The translations under genes and the position numbers were made by a program. From positions 1 through 61,939 of the IMG/VR virus record IMGVR_UViG_3300021475_000013: 61,939 nt of DNA; one strand, given 5' to 3'. Numbering within the stretch: the first letter of the stretch is position 1; each line of letters starts with the position of its first letter. Shown here piece after piece: positions 25,903-34,109 of this stretch. The notes under the pieces were generated by a model. It worked only from the letters and a program-made list of their open reading frames with translations. It was not told the origin of the DNA and did no database searches. The stretch is from a virus.

Positions 25903-26774
25903 ATAGCTTTGTGAGGCACTATGTGCTTCTGATTACGATACTCCTGCAAAAACACACGCTCTGCGGTCTTATACATCGCCGCGTCCCAATTACCATTATC
26001 CTCAGGCATAAGCCCTATACCTCGCGCAACACACCAATCCTTTGCCATATCTTGATAGCTCTGCTCTTGGTTAACAGTCTGACCACTGATGTGATCACAC
26101 GCGATACCAAGGACTGCAACCTTGAATCCTGACTCGAGCATCTGTGCCGAAATCAAACGATCGTAAAAATGATGCAACGGGAAGTCCTGCCTGAATCCGA
26201 TCTTCTCCCATGCAGTGCGTCTAATGATCATCGCGCATCCATCAACCACAGCCGCAGGTGAAATATCATTACCTACCATGCCATGAGCTCGAGCTGGCGA
26301 ACCTTTCCACACTCCCTCGCCCGTAACCATGGTGTTGCCCATGAAGTTCGACGTAGTGCCTCCGCCACGGCCGCTATTGCTATCCATCTCATTCGATCCC
26401 ACGAAACCTATAAGTCCTAAGTCTGGGTACTTGTTAAACGCCTCGAGCACACGATCCTGCCATCCTTGCTCCCACACCACCAAGTCCGAGTGAAAGAACG
26501 CCACTATGTCGCCCGTGGTGTTATCCATACCCTGCTTGAACGTCGGATATACGCCTATGGACTTCTGATTGCGAACGATGTTGGCACCAGGTGCGTCTTT
26601 GTCCTCGAGCGGTATGGTTGACCCATTATCGATGATCACTAACTCCACATCGCATCCTTTGACGATCCCTTTGGCCGTGGTGATGTCTTTCTCTGAGACT
26701 GCGAACAACTGCTTGTAGACTGAACGAAAGAGTGGGTGTTGGTTGAGTACTGGTATGCAAACGCTAAGCTTCAT
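25896..26774 (-). CDS. GT2-family glycosyltransferase
   Basis: 292 residues from ATG 26774 (just after the preceding stop). LSVCIPVLNQHPLFRSVY, ELVIIDNGSTIP, NIVRNQKSIGVYPTFKQG and DIVAFFHSDLVVWEQGW form the GT2 donor site; here the metal motif is HSD rather than DxD. DGCAMIIRRTAWEKIGF follows as in related enzymes. It is among the first transferase genes read from the leader-RNA promoter. Confidence 0.85.
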   Translation of the reverse strand: MKLSVCIPVLNQHPLFRSVYKQLFAVSEKDITTAKGIVKGCDVELVIIDNGSTIPLEDKDAPGANIVRNQKSIGVYPTFKQGMDNTTGDIVAFFHSDLVVWEQGWQDRVLEAFNKYPDLGLIGFVGSNEMDSNSGRGGGTTSNFMGNTMVTGEGVWKGSPARAHGMVGNDISPAAVVDGCAMIIRRTAWEKIGFRQDFPLHHFYDRLISAQMLESGFKVAVLGIACDHISGQTVNQEQSYQDMAKDWCVARGIGLMPEDNGNWDAAMYKTAERVFLQEYRNQKHIVPHKAIW

Positions 26775-26775
26775 A

Positions 26776-27054
26776 TTATTTTGATTTCTTATTTTGTTTC
26801 TGTGGTGTACCTTTTGAAACAATCACACGCTTCTTAACATCGATGTTCTTGAACTCCACATCAAACCATTCAGTTAAAGATTCGAAATCACTCTTCAAAT
26901 CCTCGAAATCTTTCTTGTTCGCCTTGAGTGCATGTAATTCCTGACACTCCTCCCATCTCCACCTAAGAGCTCTATCAGTTCTATTAACATCAAATCGATA
27001 CTGAATGTAGAACCCTACCACGAACACCGCGATGAAAATAAAAATGTATAGCAT
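26776..27054 (-). CDS. small single-pass membrane protein
   Basis: 92 residues. The N-terminal transmembrane segment (LYIFIFIAVFVVGFYIQY) is followed by a charged, probably coiled-coil cytoplasmic region. It could anchor or organise the transferases at the membrane. No family recognised. Confidence 0.55.
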   Translation of the reverse strand: MLYIFIFIAVFVVGFYIQYRFDVNRTDRALRWRWEECQELHALKANKKDFEDLKSDFESLTEWFDVEFKNIDVKKRVIVSKGTPQKQNKKSK

Positions 27055-27063
27055 ATGTTTTTG

Positions 27064-27255
27064 TTAAACTCCTAATACCTCCCGCGCCTCTTCGATGAAC
27101 TTCTTCTCTATGTTGCGCTGAATCCGAATCTCTATGCCAGTCCTACGTGCATCCCATGCGGCCGACTGAAACATGGGAACGTGAAGCGATTTCTCCTGAT
27201 TAGTCAACATCTTTCGTGCCATCTTAACTTTCTTCTCGTGTGATAGTCTGGCCAT
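27064..27255 (-). CDS. small basic protein
   Basis: 63 residues, Lys/Arg-rich helices (LSHEKKVKMARKMLTNQEK, IEKKFIEEAREVLGV). Two bases after the 57-residue gene upstream. A nucleic-acid-binding role is possible but nothing specific is visible. Confidence 0.5.
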   Translation of the reverse strand: MARLSHEKKVKMARKMLTNQEKSLHVPMFQSAAWDARRTGIEIRIQRNIEKKFIEEAREVLGV

Positions 27256-27257
27256 AA

Positions 27258-27431
27258 TTATTTCTTTAGATCTGCGATATCCTGCTTGCTGAGCGGACGC
27301 TCGAGCTTGATTCGAACTATGTCGCGCAGATTGATGTCGAGTCCCGAGTCGATGATCTCCTGACGCTGTTGCGTGTGCAGGGTATACGGAATATGAATCG
27401 TCTTGAATTTCTTGTTTTCTTCTGTAGTCAT
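27258..27431 (-). CDS. 57-residue protein, first gene of glycan operon
   Basis: Frame from ATG 27431 to TAA 27258. Sequence begins MTTEENKKFKTIHIPYTLH and continues with a helix (RQEIIDSGLDINLRDIVRIK). It is the first coding frame after the structured leader RNA and is followed by the next gene after two bases. Below the usual length cut-off, but spacing and composition support it. A ribbon-helix or Arc-like fold is conceivable. Confidence 0.55.
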   Translation of the reverse strand: MTTEENKKFKTIHIPYTLHTQQRQEIIDSGLDINLRDIVRIKLERPLSKQDIADLKK

Positions 27432-27457
27432 GTGTGTATTTATTCTTATAAAAGTAA

Positions 27458-27587
27458 TTCCCTTTGCCGAGCCGTCGTCTTCCAGGAGTTAAGCATTGCT
27501 CGTAGCCACTACGTGCGCGCGGGCTTCACCTGTTTGCAGGATTGTTCGCACAATGATCCGCTCACGATACCAGCTCGGCGAAAGGAA
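27458..27587 (-). ncRNA. structured leader RNA upstream of glycan operon
   Basis: A non-coding stretch between the promoter at 27610 and the ATG at 27431. A long closing helix pairs GCCGAGC (27466-27472) with GCTCGGC (27573-27579), extended by CCTTT with AAAGG across one bulged base. Inside, on the minus strand, lie ATTGT-GCGA-ACAAT with a GNRA tetraloop (27541-27554), CCTG-CAAA-CAGG (27529-27540) and CGTAG-TGG-CTACG (27501-27513). A multi-branch junction in a 5' leader suggests a riboswitch, attenuator or independent ncRNA. I do not recognise the class. Confidence 0.6.
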
Positions 27588-27609
27588 CTACCGACCAGTT
27601 AATACCTAC

Positions 27610-27652
27610 ATTATTACCATACTCCCATCCTATATGCAAAGAGTTATCCACA
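27610..27652 (-). promoter_or_regulatory. promoter of glycan operon with adjacent DnaA-box-like site
   Basis: On the minus strand TTGCAT (27634-27639), 17 bases, then TGG-TAATAAT (extended -10, 27610-27619). Just upstream, plus 27644-27652 is TTATCCACA, identical to a consensus DnaA box. Transcription would pass through the structured leader and into the glycan genes. Confidence 0.6.
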
Positions 27653-27655
27653 CCC

Positions 27656-29440
27656 TTATCTATGCCTCATCATCTGCATGAAAACTTCCTTCTCGTAGTT
27701 CTGCTCGGCGATGATAGCCTGATCCGCTTTCTTATTCTCCTCCTTCAGAATGACTGGGTCTTTGATATTCACTGGTTCTCTAAGCAAAGGACCATTGTCG
27801 ATGGACGGAACGACAAGTCTACCACTATCAAGATCTCGCATCTCCGAAAATGCGAACCACATGGCCATAAGCGAGTCTCCTGTATGTCCATCAGGAAATG
27901 CGCGCATCTCGTTCATCAACTGAGAAATCAGGCGTGTTGTTGCTGGATCATGTATATCATAAGGAAGAATCAATTTCTTATCTTCGGCAAAAATAGCCAG
28001 TGAGTTCACTCCAGCGTAAGGATCTTTCTTTTCTTTGCCAGTTTTATATCCTCGAACAGGAACACCCATATCATCTAAGTCCCTAACCATGGATTCTTGG
28101 AACCCTACGCTTTCCACTCTGATACCATCAGGTTGAAGTTTGTCATAATGTTCTTTCACTGTATTACGCACGGTCGCTGGTGAGAACTTGCCGCGCCAAA
28201 TGTTTCTTACGAAAATATCTCCACGTTTGATATTAGGATCAGTAGAGTACTTAACCCTATCTAGCGTAAGCAATACGGTATCATCAGATTTCTTTTCTTC
28301 CGAAATCGCCAAGTCCAATCCTTCCGTAGTTAATTCCATTTCAAATCCGTCTCGTTTGCCGAGTTGCAAACTATACTTAGAACCTTTATTAATCGCTTCC
28401 TGAAGCCATGATTCTTCGAACTTCTGATCGGGGCGAAGCGATGGGTCGCACTGATACATGCGCGCAAAGGCATATGGGTTATTCTTCCGCTCCAAATAAA
28501 ACCATCCATATCCGTGTCCTGACCCTTCGAACCTATCAGGCCAGAGCAACTGAATGCCTTCGTCCATTGCTTCCTTATTCTTTTCGTAAAACGCTTGCGC
28601 CATCGTCTGACGATCCTTGAATTCTATATCCTCATTGTAAAGAATCTTAGCCCATTCATCCCATAGATTTATGTTGATTGGATCCTGAATGATCGCTTTG
28701 ACTTTGTTTCGATAGTCATAAAACGGGTTCTTCAAGAGTCGAGACACCAAGTCGTCCATATGCCATGTGTTACCGAGATATAAGAAACGGCTGCCGCTCG
28801 CCAAAAGCACTGGTCGAATCGTCGTATCTACCCACTCCACGACCTTCTTGCGCTGATCCTCTGTCTCGGAGTTCTCCTGATCGACTATGTCGTCGCAGAT
28901 GATGACCTTCGCGCGCTTAGAAAGAATCGAACCGAACAAACCGACGGCCGTGACAGTCGGCTCTTTCACATTAAGATCGGTACGCCTGATGGAAATCGAA
29001 CGTCCTGACCAATTCTTCTTGGCTTTTGAATAACCTTTCATCTGCGGTATGACACCACGATCTGCTGGATCTTTGATCGTATCCTTATCGACATAACACG
29101 CAAAACGCTGATACCTATCGTTCGCCTCAATGTTACTGATGACCTGAGCCAAGAAGTCTTTTGCCATGCTTTCCGTATTACACACCAAAAGAATCGTTAC
29201 GTTGTGATCCATAGCCATGAGCCACATGACATACGAAACGCTGATGTGCTGGGACTTTCCATGATTACGCGGATACGAGATGACTATGCGCTTGTACGCT
29301 GAGTCTGAAATGATATTGTCGAGTTCGTTTTGAAATGGCGCGTTCTTGAACCCGCGAATGTACTCCACGAAAACCTTAAAGTCAGTCTTTGCTCGCTCAA
29401 AGACTTTTTGCTCGAACAGATTACTTTTCTGGGTTTCCAT
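27656..29440 (-). CDS. terL: terminase large subunit
   Basis: About 594 residues from ATG 29440 (ATG 29458 is also possible; both overlap the small terminase). The ATPase part has YPRNHGKS (Walker A, with the divergent form of TerL) and KVIICDDIVDQENSET (Walker B plus catalytic Glu). GSRFLYLGNTWHMDD follows as the coupling region. The C-terminal nuclease part begins around LDLAISEEKKSDDTVLLTLD, with an Asp likely binding metal. It pumps DNA into the prohead through the portal. Confidence 0.92.
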   Translation of the reverse strand: METQKSNLFEQKVFERAKTDFKVFVEYIRGFKNAPFQNELDNIISDSAYKRIVISYPRNHGKSQHISVSYVMWLMAMDHNVTILLVCNTESMAKDFLAQVISNIEANDRYQRFACYVDKDTIKDPADRGVIPQMKGYSKAKKNWSGRSISIRRTDLNVKEPTVTAVGLFGSILSKRAKVIICDDIVDQENSETEDQRKKVVEWVDTTIRPVLLASGSRFLYLGNTWHMDDLVSRLLKNPFYDYRNKVKAIIQDPININLWDEWAKILYNEDIEFKDRQTMAQAFYEKNKEAMDEGIQLLWPDRFEGSGHGYGWFYLERKNNPYAFARMYQCDPSLRPDQKFEESWLQEAINKGSKYSLQLGKRDGFEMELTTEGLDLAISEEKKSDDTVLLTLDRVKYSTDPNIKRGDIFVRNIWRGKFSPATVRNTVKEHYDKLQPDGIRVESVGFQESMVRDLDDMGVPVRGYKTGKEKKDPYAGVNSLAIFAEDKKLILPYDIHDPATTRLISQLMNEMRAFPDGHTGDSLMAMWFAFSEMRDLDSGRLVVPSIDNGPLLREPVNIKDPVILKEENKKADQAIIAEQNYEKEVFMQMMRHR

Positions 29441-30062
29441 CTTGTTTTTCTTCTGCATCTATAGACGCCAAGACCTCGGGACTGAAGACCGAGCTGTCAA
29501 CCATATAGTTATTATTCTGAATGACGGTGCCTATCATCGGATTGACTGGCGGTAACGGATCTTGCTTACCCCATTTAGATGGATTACGTCGTTCCGCCGC
29601 CCACATCAGAACGCTTGCTGTCTCCTTTTTCAGATGACTGACGATACCACTCTCGATAAGCATATCTCCTATATTTTCACATATCTCTTTCACTCGGTAG
29701 AAGTCTGGGTGAAGCTCCACAAAGTAATCCCATTGATCTATTGAAATACCCGCATAAATACAGGATTGTTTGATATTGTACCCGTTCTTGAACCCAGTTA
29801 TCAGATTCTCTACTTTTCCCCTTTCGTTCCACCAAGTCCCAGATTTCCCCCTTAGCACTTCAAACTTACCGAAACCCTTGTCTGGAATGACATATGCAAT
29901 CTCTCTGACATTTTCCTGCACGGCCTGTGCAGGCGGTATAACTACTGCTGTATTAGGAATAGGATCAACTATGCTTGGCATGACTTCTGCCGTATCTTGT
30001 GCATTTAACTGCACGGATTCCGTTGAGTCCTTATTCTGAGCCGTTTTTTCTTGATCGTTCAT
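29421..30062 (-). CDS. terminase small subunit (putative)
   Basis: 213 residues. A disordered N-terminal 70 residues precedes a helical domain with an HTH-like stretch (GFKNGYNIKQSCIYAGISID) and VKEICENIGDMLIESGI, similar to the DNA-binding and oligomerisation parts of TerS proteins. Directly upstream of and overlapping TerL, the standard arrangement. It would recognise the packaging start site. Confidence 0.75.
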   Translation of the reverse strand: MNDQEKTAQNKDSTESVQLNAQDTAEVMPSIVDPIPNTAVVIPPAQAVQENVREIAYVIPDKGFGKFEVLRGKSGTWWNERGKVENLITGFKNGYNIKQSCIYAGISIDQWDYFVELHPDFYRVKEICENIGDMLIESGIVSHLKKETASVLMWAAERRNPSKWGKQDPLPPVNPMIGTVIQNNNYMVDSSVFSPEVLASIDAEEKQDGNPEK

Positions 30063-30210
30063 TATCTTTTATAAAAATCAATCCACATACAGCACAAGAA
30101 TAATCGCTTTCTATGACTTCACTATCACATCGTGGGCAAATCAATACTGGTCGGCCGCCAGGTGTCTCTACTCCCTCAAATGGTACGTTTTTGAATGTAT
30201 CTGAACTCAT
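30031..30210 (-). CDS. 59-residue zinc-ribbon protein overlapping terS
   Basis: Frame from ATG 30210 to TAA 30031. Sequence includes GGRPVLICPRCDSEVIESD and SCAVCGLIF: two CxxC pairs 15 residues apart, a compact zinc ribbon. It overlaps the small-terminase start by 32 bases in another frame and starts four bases after the methyltransferase stop. Too short for default gene calls. A DNA- or protein-binding accessory to packaging is a guess. Confidence 0.65.
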   Translation of the reverse strand: MSSDTFKNVPFEGVETPGGRPVLICPRCDSEVIESDYSCAVCGLIFIKDNERSRKNGSE

Positions 30211-30213
30211 TAT

Positions 30214-31476
30214 CTATTTATTTATCTCTCCCCACGATACGCCATCCTCCCTCACTGGGTCTTTACCTGTGTACTTAGCCCATCGGTTAAGTATTGCATG
30301 AACGTACTTCGGGTCCATTTCCATGAGTCGAGCCTTCCTATTGGCCTGTTCGCACGCCATAAGAGTGCTACCCGAGCCGCCAAACGCATCGACCACAATG
30401 TCCCCATGCTGGCTGTTCTTCTTCAATGCGCGTTCGGCCAGTCTCACGGGCTTTTGCGTCGGGTGGATATATCCTCTCGTAGCGTCTCGCTTCTCGTACC
30501 ATAAATCGATCATTTGCGGCCAATCGGTCTGATCCAAGCTATTCATGTCTTGGAAGTTGGAGTACTTGGTGTTCTTGTAGTGAGAATTTCCTTTCTTCCA
30601 GCCGAACATGCATGGCTCATACGTACGTAGATAGTCTAGTCCGAATTTCAGCATGGGCGTCTTAACCCACAATATGATCTGCGATATGGAGAATCCATTC
30701 TCAATGAGTGCCATCCTATTGGCTATCTCCTGTTTGTCCGCATACCACCAGTAGATTGACGCATCATCCGTTGAGAATGCATACAGATGTATGAGAATTG
30801 CGTTATAGAAATTGAATGCCTCTTCCTCTGTCTTATCGTCATCGAATACTTTCTTCCCTTTGAACTTGCCGCTCGAGTACGAATTTCCCGTTCGGCTCTT
30901 GTAGTCTATGGAGTACGGCGGATCGGTGAAAACCAATCTAGCTTTGTCTCCGTCCATTAGCTTAGTCCAATCATCCTGCTTGGTTGAATCGCCGCACAAA
31001 ATCCTATGATTGCCTAGAATATAAAGCTCTCCTGTCTTTGCTTTGACCTCCGTGATCTTGGCCAATTCTTCCTCTTCATTGAAATCATCCTCTTTCGTCT
31101 CGAAGAAATTCAGATCCGCTTTATCAAAACCCAAGTCAATCAGCTCCTCCACATCGAAGTTGTTCGCCATGGTAGAAAAGTCCCATTCCCCAGTATTTCG
31201 GTTCAATCTAATATTGAGACGTTTCTCATTCTCTAAGTCTAAATCTACATATACAACTGGTATCTCCTTAAACCCTAACGAGCACGCTATCTTGTAGCGC
31301 ATATGACCGCCGACAATGACGTTATGTCGATCTTTATGCTTATTTACGATGATTGGGTCAACCAATCCGAACTCTTTCATTGATGCGGTTAGGTCCGCGT
31401 ATTGCTTGTCGGTCAATCTGCGCGGGTTGTATTCCGCTTCTTTTAGATTTTCTACTGGTACGTTTACGATTTCCAT
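30214..31476 (-). CDS. ParB-like domain fused to DNA methyltransferase
   Basis: 420 residues. Residues 1-90 form a ParB/Sulfiredoxin-like N-domain (VPVENLKEAEYNPRRLTDKQ, VIVGGHMRYKIACSLGFKEI). The rest is a beta-class amino-methyltransferase: LVFTDPPYSIDY (DPPY catalytic motif) and VVDAFGGSGSTLMACEQANR (SAM-binding FxGxG). It methylates an adenine N6 or cytosine N4. The fusion is frequent in phages and protects DNA from restriction; its place just before the terminase genes may link methylation with packaging. Confidence 0.88.
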   Translation of the reverse strand: MEIVNVPVENLKEAEYNPRRLTDKQYADLTASMKEFGLVDPIIVNKHKDRHNVIVGGHMRYKIACSLGFKEIPVVYVDLDLENEKRLNIRLNRNTGEWDFSTMANNFDVEELIDLGFDKADLNFFETKEDDFNEEEELAKITEVKAKTGELYILGNHRILCGDSTKQDDWTKLMDGDKARLVFTDPPYSIDYKSRTGNSYSSGKFKGKKVFDDDKTEEEAFNFYNAILIHLYAFSTDDASIYWWYADKQEIANRMALIENGFSISQIILWVKTPMLKFGLDYLRTYEPCMFGWKKGNSHYKNTKYSNFQDMNSLDQTDWPQMIDLWYEKRDATRGYIHPTQKPVRLAERALKKNSQHGDIVVDAFGGSGSTLMACEQANRKARLMEMDPKYVHAILNRWAKYTGKDPVREDGVSWGEINK

Positions 31477-31830
31477 TTATTTTATCTCAATGAGTAACGG
31501 CTCCCTAGCTCGTAGCTCCCATATTACAACAATACATCTCACGAAGCTAGGGAACTTATACACAGCGAACTCTTCGGCGGCCTTTTTGACTATCTCATTC
31601 CTTCTGCGTGGCAAATCCTCCGTGGCCTTGCTGTTCCAAAAAATGAACTCGTCCTCTTTCATCGCCAACCCGTCCGATCCGAGGATGTCTTTCTTGGAAT
31701 AGAACATGCCGCGTCCAGGAATGAACCGACTGATATACCGCTCAAGATACTCGCAATGATATCCCTGCTTCTCGAACCATTGCTTGGTTTTTACCTTGTA
31801 TCGGTTTCCCCGTGCGGCGTTACTTGTCAT
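31477..31830 (-). CDS. putative PD-(D/E)XK nuclease-like protein
   Basis: 117 residues. GNRYKVKTKQWFEKQGYHCE then KKDILGSDGLAMKEDEFIFW resembles the core of small resolvase/restriction-like folds (helix, D...E-x-K region), but the last motif reads WNSKAT in place of the common QxK. It abuts the methyltransferase start with no gap, so it could be a partner nuclease or an inactive relative. Confidence 0.45.
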   Translation of the reverse strand: MTSNAARGNRYKVKTKQWFEKQGYHCEYLERYISRFIPGRGMFYSKKDILGSDGLAMKEDEFIFWNSKATEDLPRRRNEIVKKAAEEFAVYKFPSFVRCIVVIWELRAREPLLIEIK

Positions 31831-32135
31831 ATTTCCATTATCATAACACCGATACCAAGCTCCTCACACTTATTTATAAAGTCCTCCTCCTTTCCGTGCC
31901 ATGCAACGATTATGTCCGCAACTTGATCGGGCTTTTCCTTGTAGTCCATATCGATCGTGCCAGCAAATCCAATCTCATCCCAATCACTGCCGTTCTTTTT
32001 GTGTCTTATAATCAAACCAGTGAAGACAGGATACTCTCCATGATCGCCGTCTTCGTCATACGGATTCCACCGCTTCGCAAAGCGCGGGAAAGTGAATGTT
32101 ATTTCGGTTGGTGTGTGCGTGATTTTCATATTCAT
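31827..32135 (-). CDS. phage protein of unknown function
   Basis: 102 residues, beta-rich start (KITHTPTEITFTFPRFAKRW) and helical end. ATGA overlaps at both ends place it firmly in the accessory operon. No family recognised. Confidence 0.55.
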   Translation of the reverse strand: MNMKITHTPTEITFTFPRFAKRWNPYDEDGDHGEYPVFTGLIIRHKKNGSDWDEIGFAGTIDMDYKEKPDQVADIIVAWHGKEEDFINKCEELGIGVMIMEI

Positions 32136-32245
32136 TCAGATAAAAATACCACAATACAGAACACCCCGATAAACAAAGCTTCGTAGAACGCGACCTTTGT
32201 GGTCGGATGAATGAATATATTTAGAATCGTGATTGCTTCTTTCAT
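32132..32245 (-). CDS. 37-residue membrane protein
   Basis: ATG 32245 overlaps the previous stop (ATGA) and its own stop overlaps the next ATG (ATGA). The peptide (MKEAITILNIFIHPTTK...) ends in a hydrophobic helix (ALFIGVFCIVVFL). The two coupled junctions are the main evidence that it is real. Function unknown. Confidence 0.55.
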   Translation of the reverse strand: MKEAITILNIFIHPTTKVAFYEALFIGVFCIVVFLSE

Positions 32246-32637
32246 TCTGTTTGTCTTTTATTTTTATTCCAGTCCGATCGGTCGACCTTGTTGTTGATGC
32301 GCTTTACTTTTACATTCACTTTGGCCAGCTGAACATCGCAATCGTCAAACGCGATATCGATGTCGCCGCGCGCCTCTTTGACTGGGAACTCATCAGCCCT
32401 CAAACCAAGCTTATCTGCCCACGTACGCGCCCAATCCTGCCCACTACCGCTCCAAATGATCATGTATACACCTTGCGCTTGAAACCACTTGTAAAGTGCT
32501 ACAGTGTCGTAGTTGGGCGTTTCACGATCGAACCCCGTGACCACACACGGAACGATGAGCGTGTCATCCATATCAAACGCAACACGTAGCTGTGTTTTTA
32601 CATAGTTCGGGTCAGTGATGTTTTTATCTTGAGACAT
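32242..32637 (-). CDS. HAD-superfamily phosphatase-like protein
   Basis: 131 residues. VAFDMDDTLIVP is HAD motif I (DxDx[TV]), MIIWSGSGQDWARTWADKLG gives motif II Ser and helix, and DIAFDDCDVQ is a motif IV acidic pair. Small, uncapped, as in phage-encoded nucleotide or polynucleotide 5'/3'-phosphatases. It may act with the RtcB ligase, preparing RNA ends, although RtcB does not strictly need it. Confidence 0.75.
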   Translation of the reverse strand: MSQDKNITDPNYVKTQLRVAFDMDDTLIVPCVVTGFDRETPNYDTVALYKWFQAQGVYMIIWSGSGQDWARTWADKLGLRADEFPVKEARGDIDIAFDDCDVQLAKVNVKVKRINNKVDRSDWNKNKRQTE

Positions 32638-32956
32638 ATATTTTTGCGCTAGGATATTTCTTGCACGCAGTCAAAACCTCTTCAACGAATGGAACGAAAT
32701 GGACGTACAAACCCCATCCGTTTTCAGCATTGAATTTCTCAAAATACTTCGGCTTATTTTTTAGTTTCTTCAATCCCTCCTCCAAAATATCCACTACGTC
32801 TTTCCCATACACCGCGGCAATCTCTTCTGGCCTCCACAACGCGTAGTAGATACCAGCCTTGTCGGCCATCTCGGTGAGGTTATGAGTCATGTTTGCACTA
32901 AAGACACCGATCTCATTTCCGTCCATTTCGTATTGAAGTCCAAAGTCTAAGCTCAT
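32624..32956 (-). CDS. conserved phage protein
   Basis: 110 residues. VFSANMTHNLTEMADKAGIY, LWRPEEI, NGWGLYVHFVPFVEEVL follow a pattern (NxTHNL, AGIY, LWRPEE, NGWGxY) that I recall from many phage hypothetical proteins of about 110 residues. No biochemical role is known to me. Confidence 0.65.
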   Translation of the reverse strand: MSLDFGLQYEMDGNEIGVFSANMTHNLTEMADKAGIYYALWRPEEIAAVYGKDVVDILEEGLKKLKNKPKYFEKFNAENGWGLYVHFVPFVEEVLTACKKYPSAKIYVSR

Positions 32957-33177
32957 GGTTTTGGAAGATGATCAATCGCGCAATACAAATCCTCCTCGGA
33001 TATGTCCCGATGAGCTGACCACTGGCCAAGCACTATACCAAGCGCACACGCCATACATAGCTGGCTGATCGCAAAGATTATATACGGCAGGATGAAACCG
33101 CACCCGAGTATATACCGACCGATATCGGGTACTGACCATACAAAGCACAATGGAATTGTCGTAAGATATTTTCTCAT
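32953..33177 (-). CDS. small membrane protein
   Basis: 74 residues with one or two hydrophobic segments (YILGCGFILPYIIFAISQLC, ACALGIVLGQW). ATGA overlap with both neighbours. No family recognised. Confidence 0.5.
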   Translation of the reverse strand: MRKYLTTIPLCFVWSVPDIGRYILGCGFILPYIIFAISQLCMACALGIVLGQWSAHRDISEEDLYCAIDHLPKP

Positions 33178-33377
33178 ACGTTGTAATTATGTTTAGCGAC
33201 TATGGCTCGCATCGTTTCTAGTGTCGGCCTCATGATCCTGAAATCCCCTTTTTCGTAATACCCTTTCAACAGGACCGACGCACAGATGCCCTTATGAAAG
33301 TGATGACCCGTACCCGATCCTGTGGCGGCCGTGCCGTCCGTTATTTCCTTTCCGCATACGATGCAGGTGTCTTTCAT
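33174..33377 (-). CDS. small zinc-binding protein
   Basis: 67 residues from ATG 33377, which overlaps the previous stop (TAATG). CIVCGKEI and a later GHHFHKGIC give Cys/His metal ligands. Probably a small treble-clef or zinc-ribbon accessory protein. Confidence 0.55.
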   Translation of the reverse strand: MKDTCIVCGKEITDGTAATGSGTGHHFHKGICASVLLKGYYEKGDFRIMRPTLETMRAIVAKHNYNV

Positions 33378-33649
33378 TATGGTTGCGATTTTCGCGCGAT
33401 ATCGACCGCTTGAAGAAAACACTTAGCGAATCCCTCGATCGTCTCGACCTTTCGATTTTGGAAGTCCATTTTTGTACCCCCAGGGATTTCAAACATGGAT
33501 ATCCTGTGCTTATCGACATCTATCTCCGCACCACAACTGATCATATTGCTTTCAAGCTTAACCCGCACTGGCGGCTTTGCATCGGGAGTCTTAAATCCCT
33601 TGAGAACCTCTATCAACTTGTCTATGAAATTGTTTGTTTCTTTTGACAT
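33377..33649 (-). CDS. protein of unknown function
   Basis: 90 residues (FIDKLIEVLKGFKTPDAKPP, then VETIEGFAKCFLQAVDIARK). Mixed alpha/beta. Accessory operon member with coupled downstream start. No family recognised. Confidence 0.5.
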   Translation of the reverse strand: MSKETNNFIDKLIEVLKGFKTPDAKPPVRVKLESNMISCGAEIDVDKHRISMFEIPGGTKMDFQNRKVETIEGFAKCFLQAVDIARKSQP

Positions 33650-33656
33650 ATTTTTA

Positions 33657-34109
33657 TTATGTTTCTATTAATGGAAGGAATCTCCTGACCTCCGCGTTCT
33701 TGGCGTTCACAACCCGAGCTGGGTCAAGCTTCTTCGTGATGAGCATAAGGTAGTCCTGTAGATTGCTGTAGCACTCATCTTCCCAACCAGCATCGAATGG
33801 CTGATCCACGGGAACAGTGAACTCTTTCCATTCGCTCACCATGTATTTCTCATCGCCATGATCACTCTGGGACCACGGACTCGGACAAGAACATCCCGAA
33901 TGGAATCCCCAAATGACCCTGCCGTCTTTCGTGAGTCCGAACCTTTCCTCGTCAAAATCGTAAGACTTTGATACTGACGGCTTCTGCCTACTCATGAACC
34001 AGATGACCTGATACTTTTGCCCATCAGTCCTAACCCAAAACTCTTCGGGAATCCTGTCTTTGTTTTTGATAAGAGTTTCTATCTCTTTTTTGAATTTAAT
34101 CGATGACAT
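33657..34109 (-). CDS. conserved phage protein with GCSCPSP motif
   Basis: 150 residues. GRVIWGFHSGCSCPSPWSQS is a distinctive stretch I recall from phage hypothetical proteins that also accompany genes like those flanking it here. Beta-rich N-terminal half, helical C-terminus. Function unknown. Confidence 0.6.
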   Translation of the reverse strand: MSSIKFKKEIETLIKNKDRIPEEFWVRTDGQKYQVIWFMSRQKPSVSKSYDFDEERFGLTKDGRVIWGFHSGCSCPSPWSQSDHGDEKYMVSEWKEFTVPVDQPFDAGWEDECYSNLQDYLMLITKKLDPARVVNAKNAEVRRFLPLIET

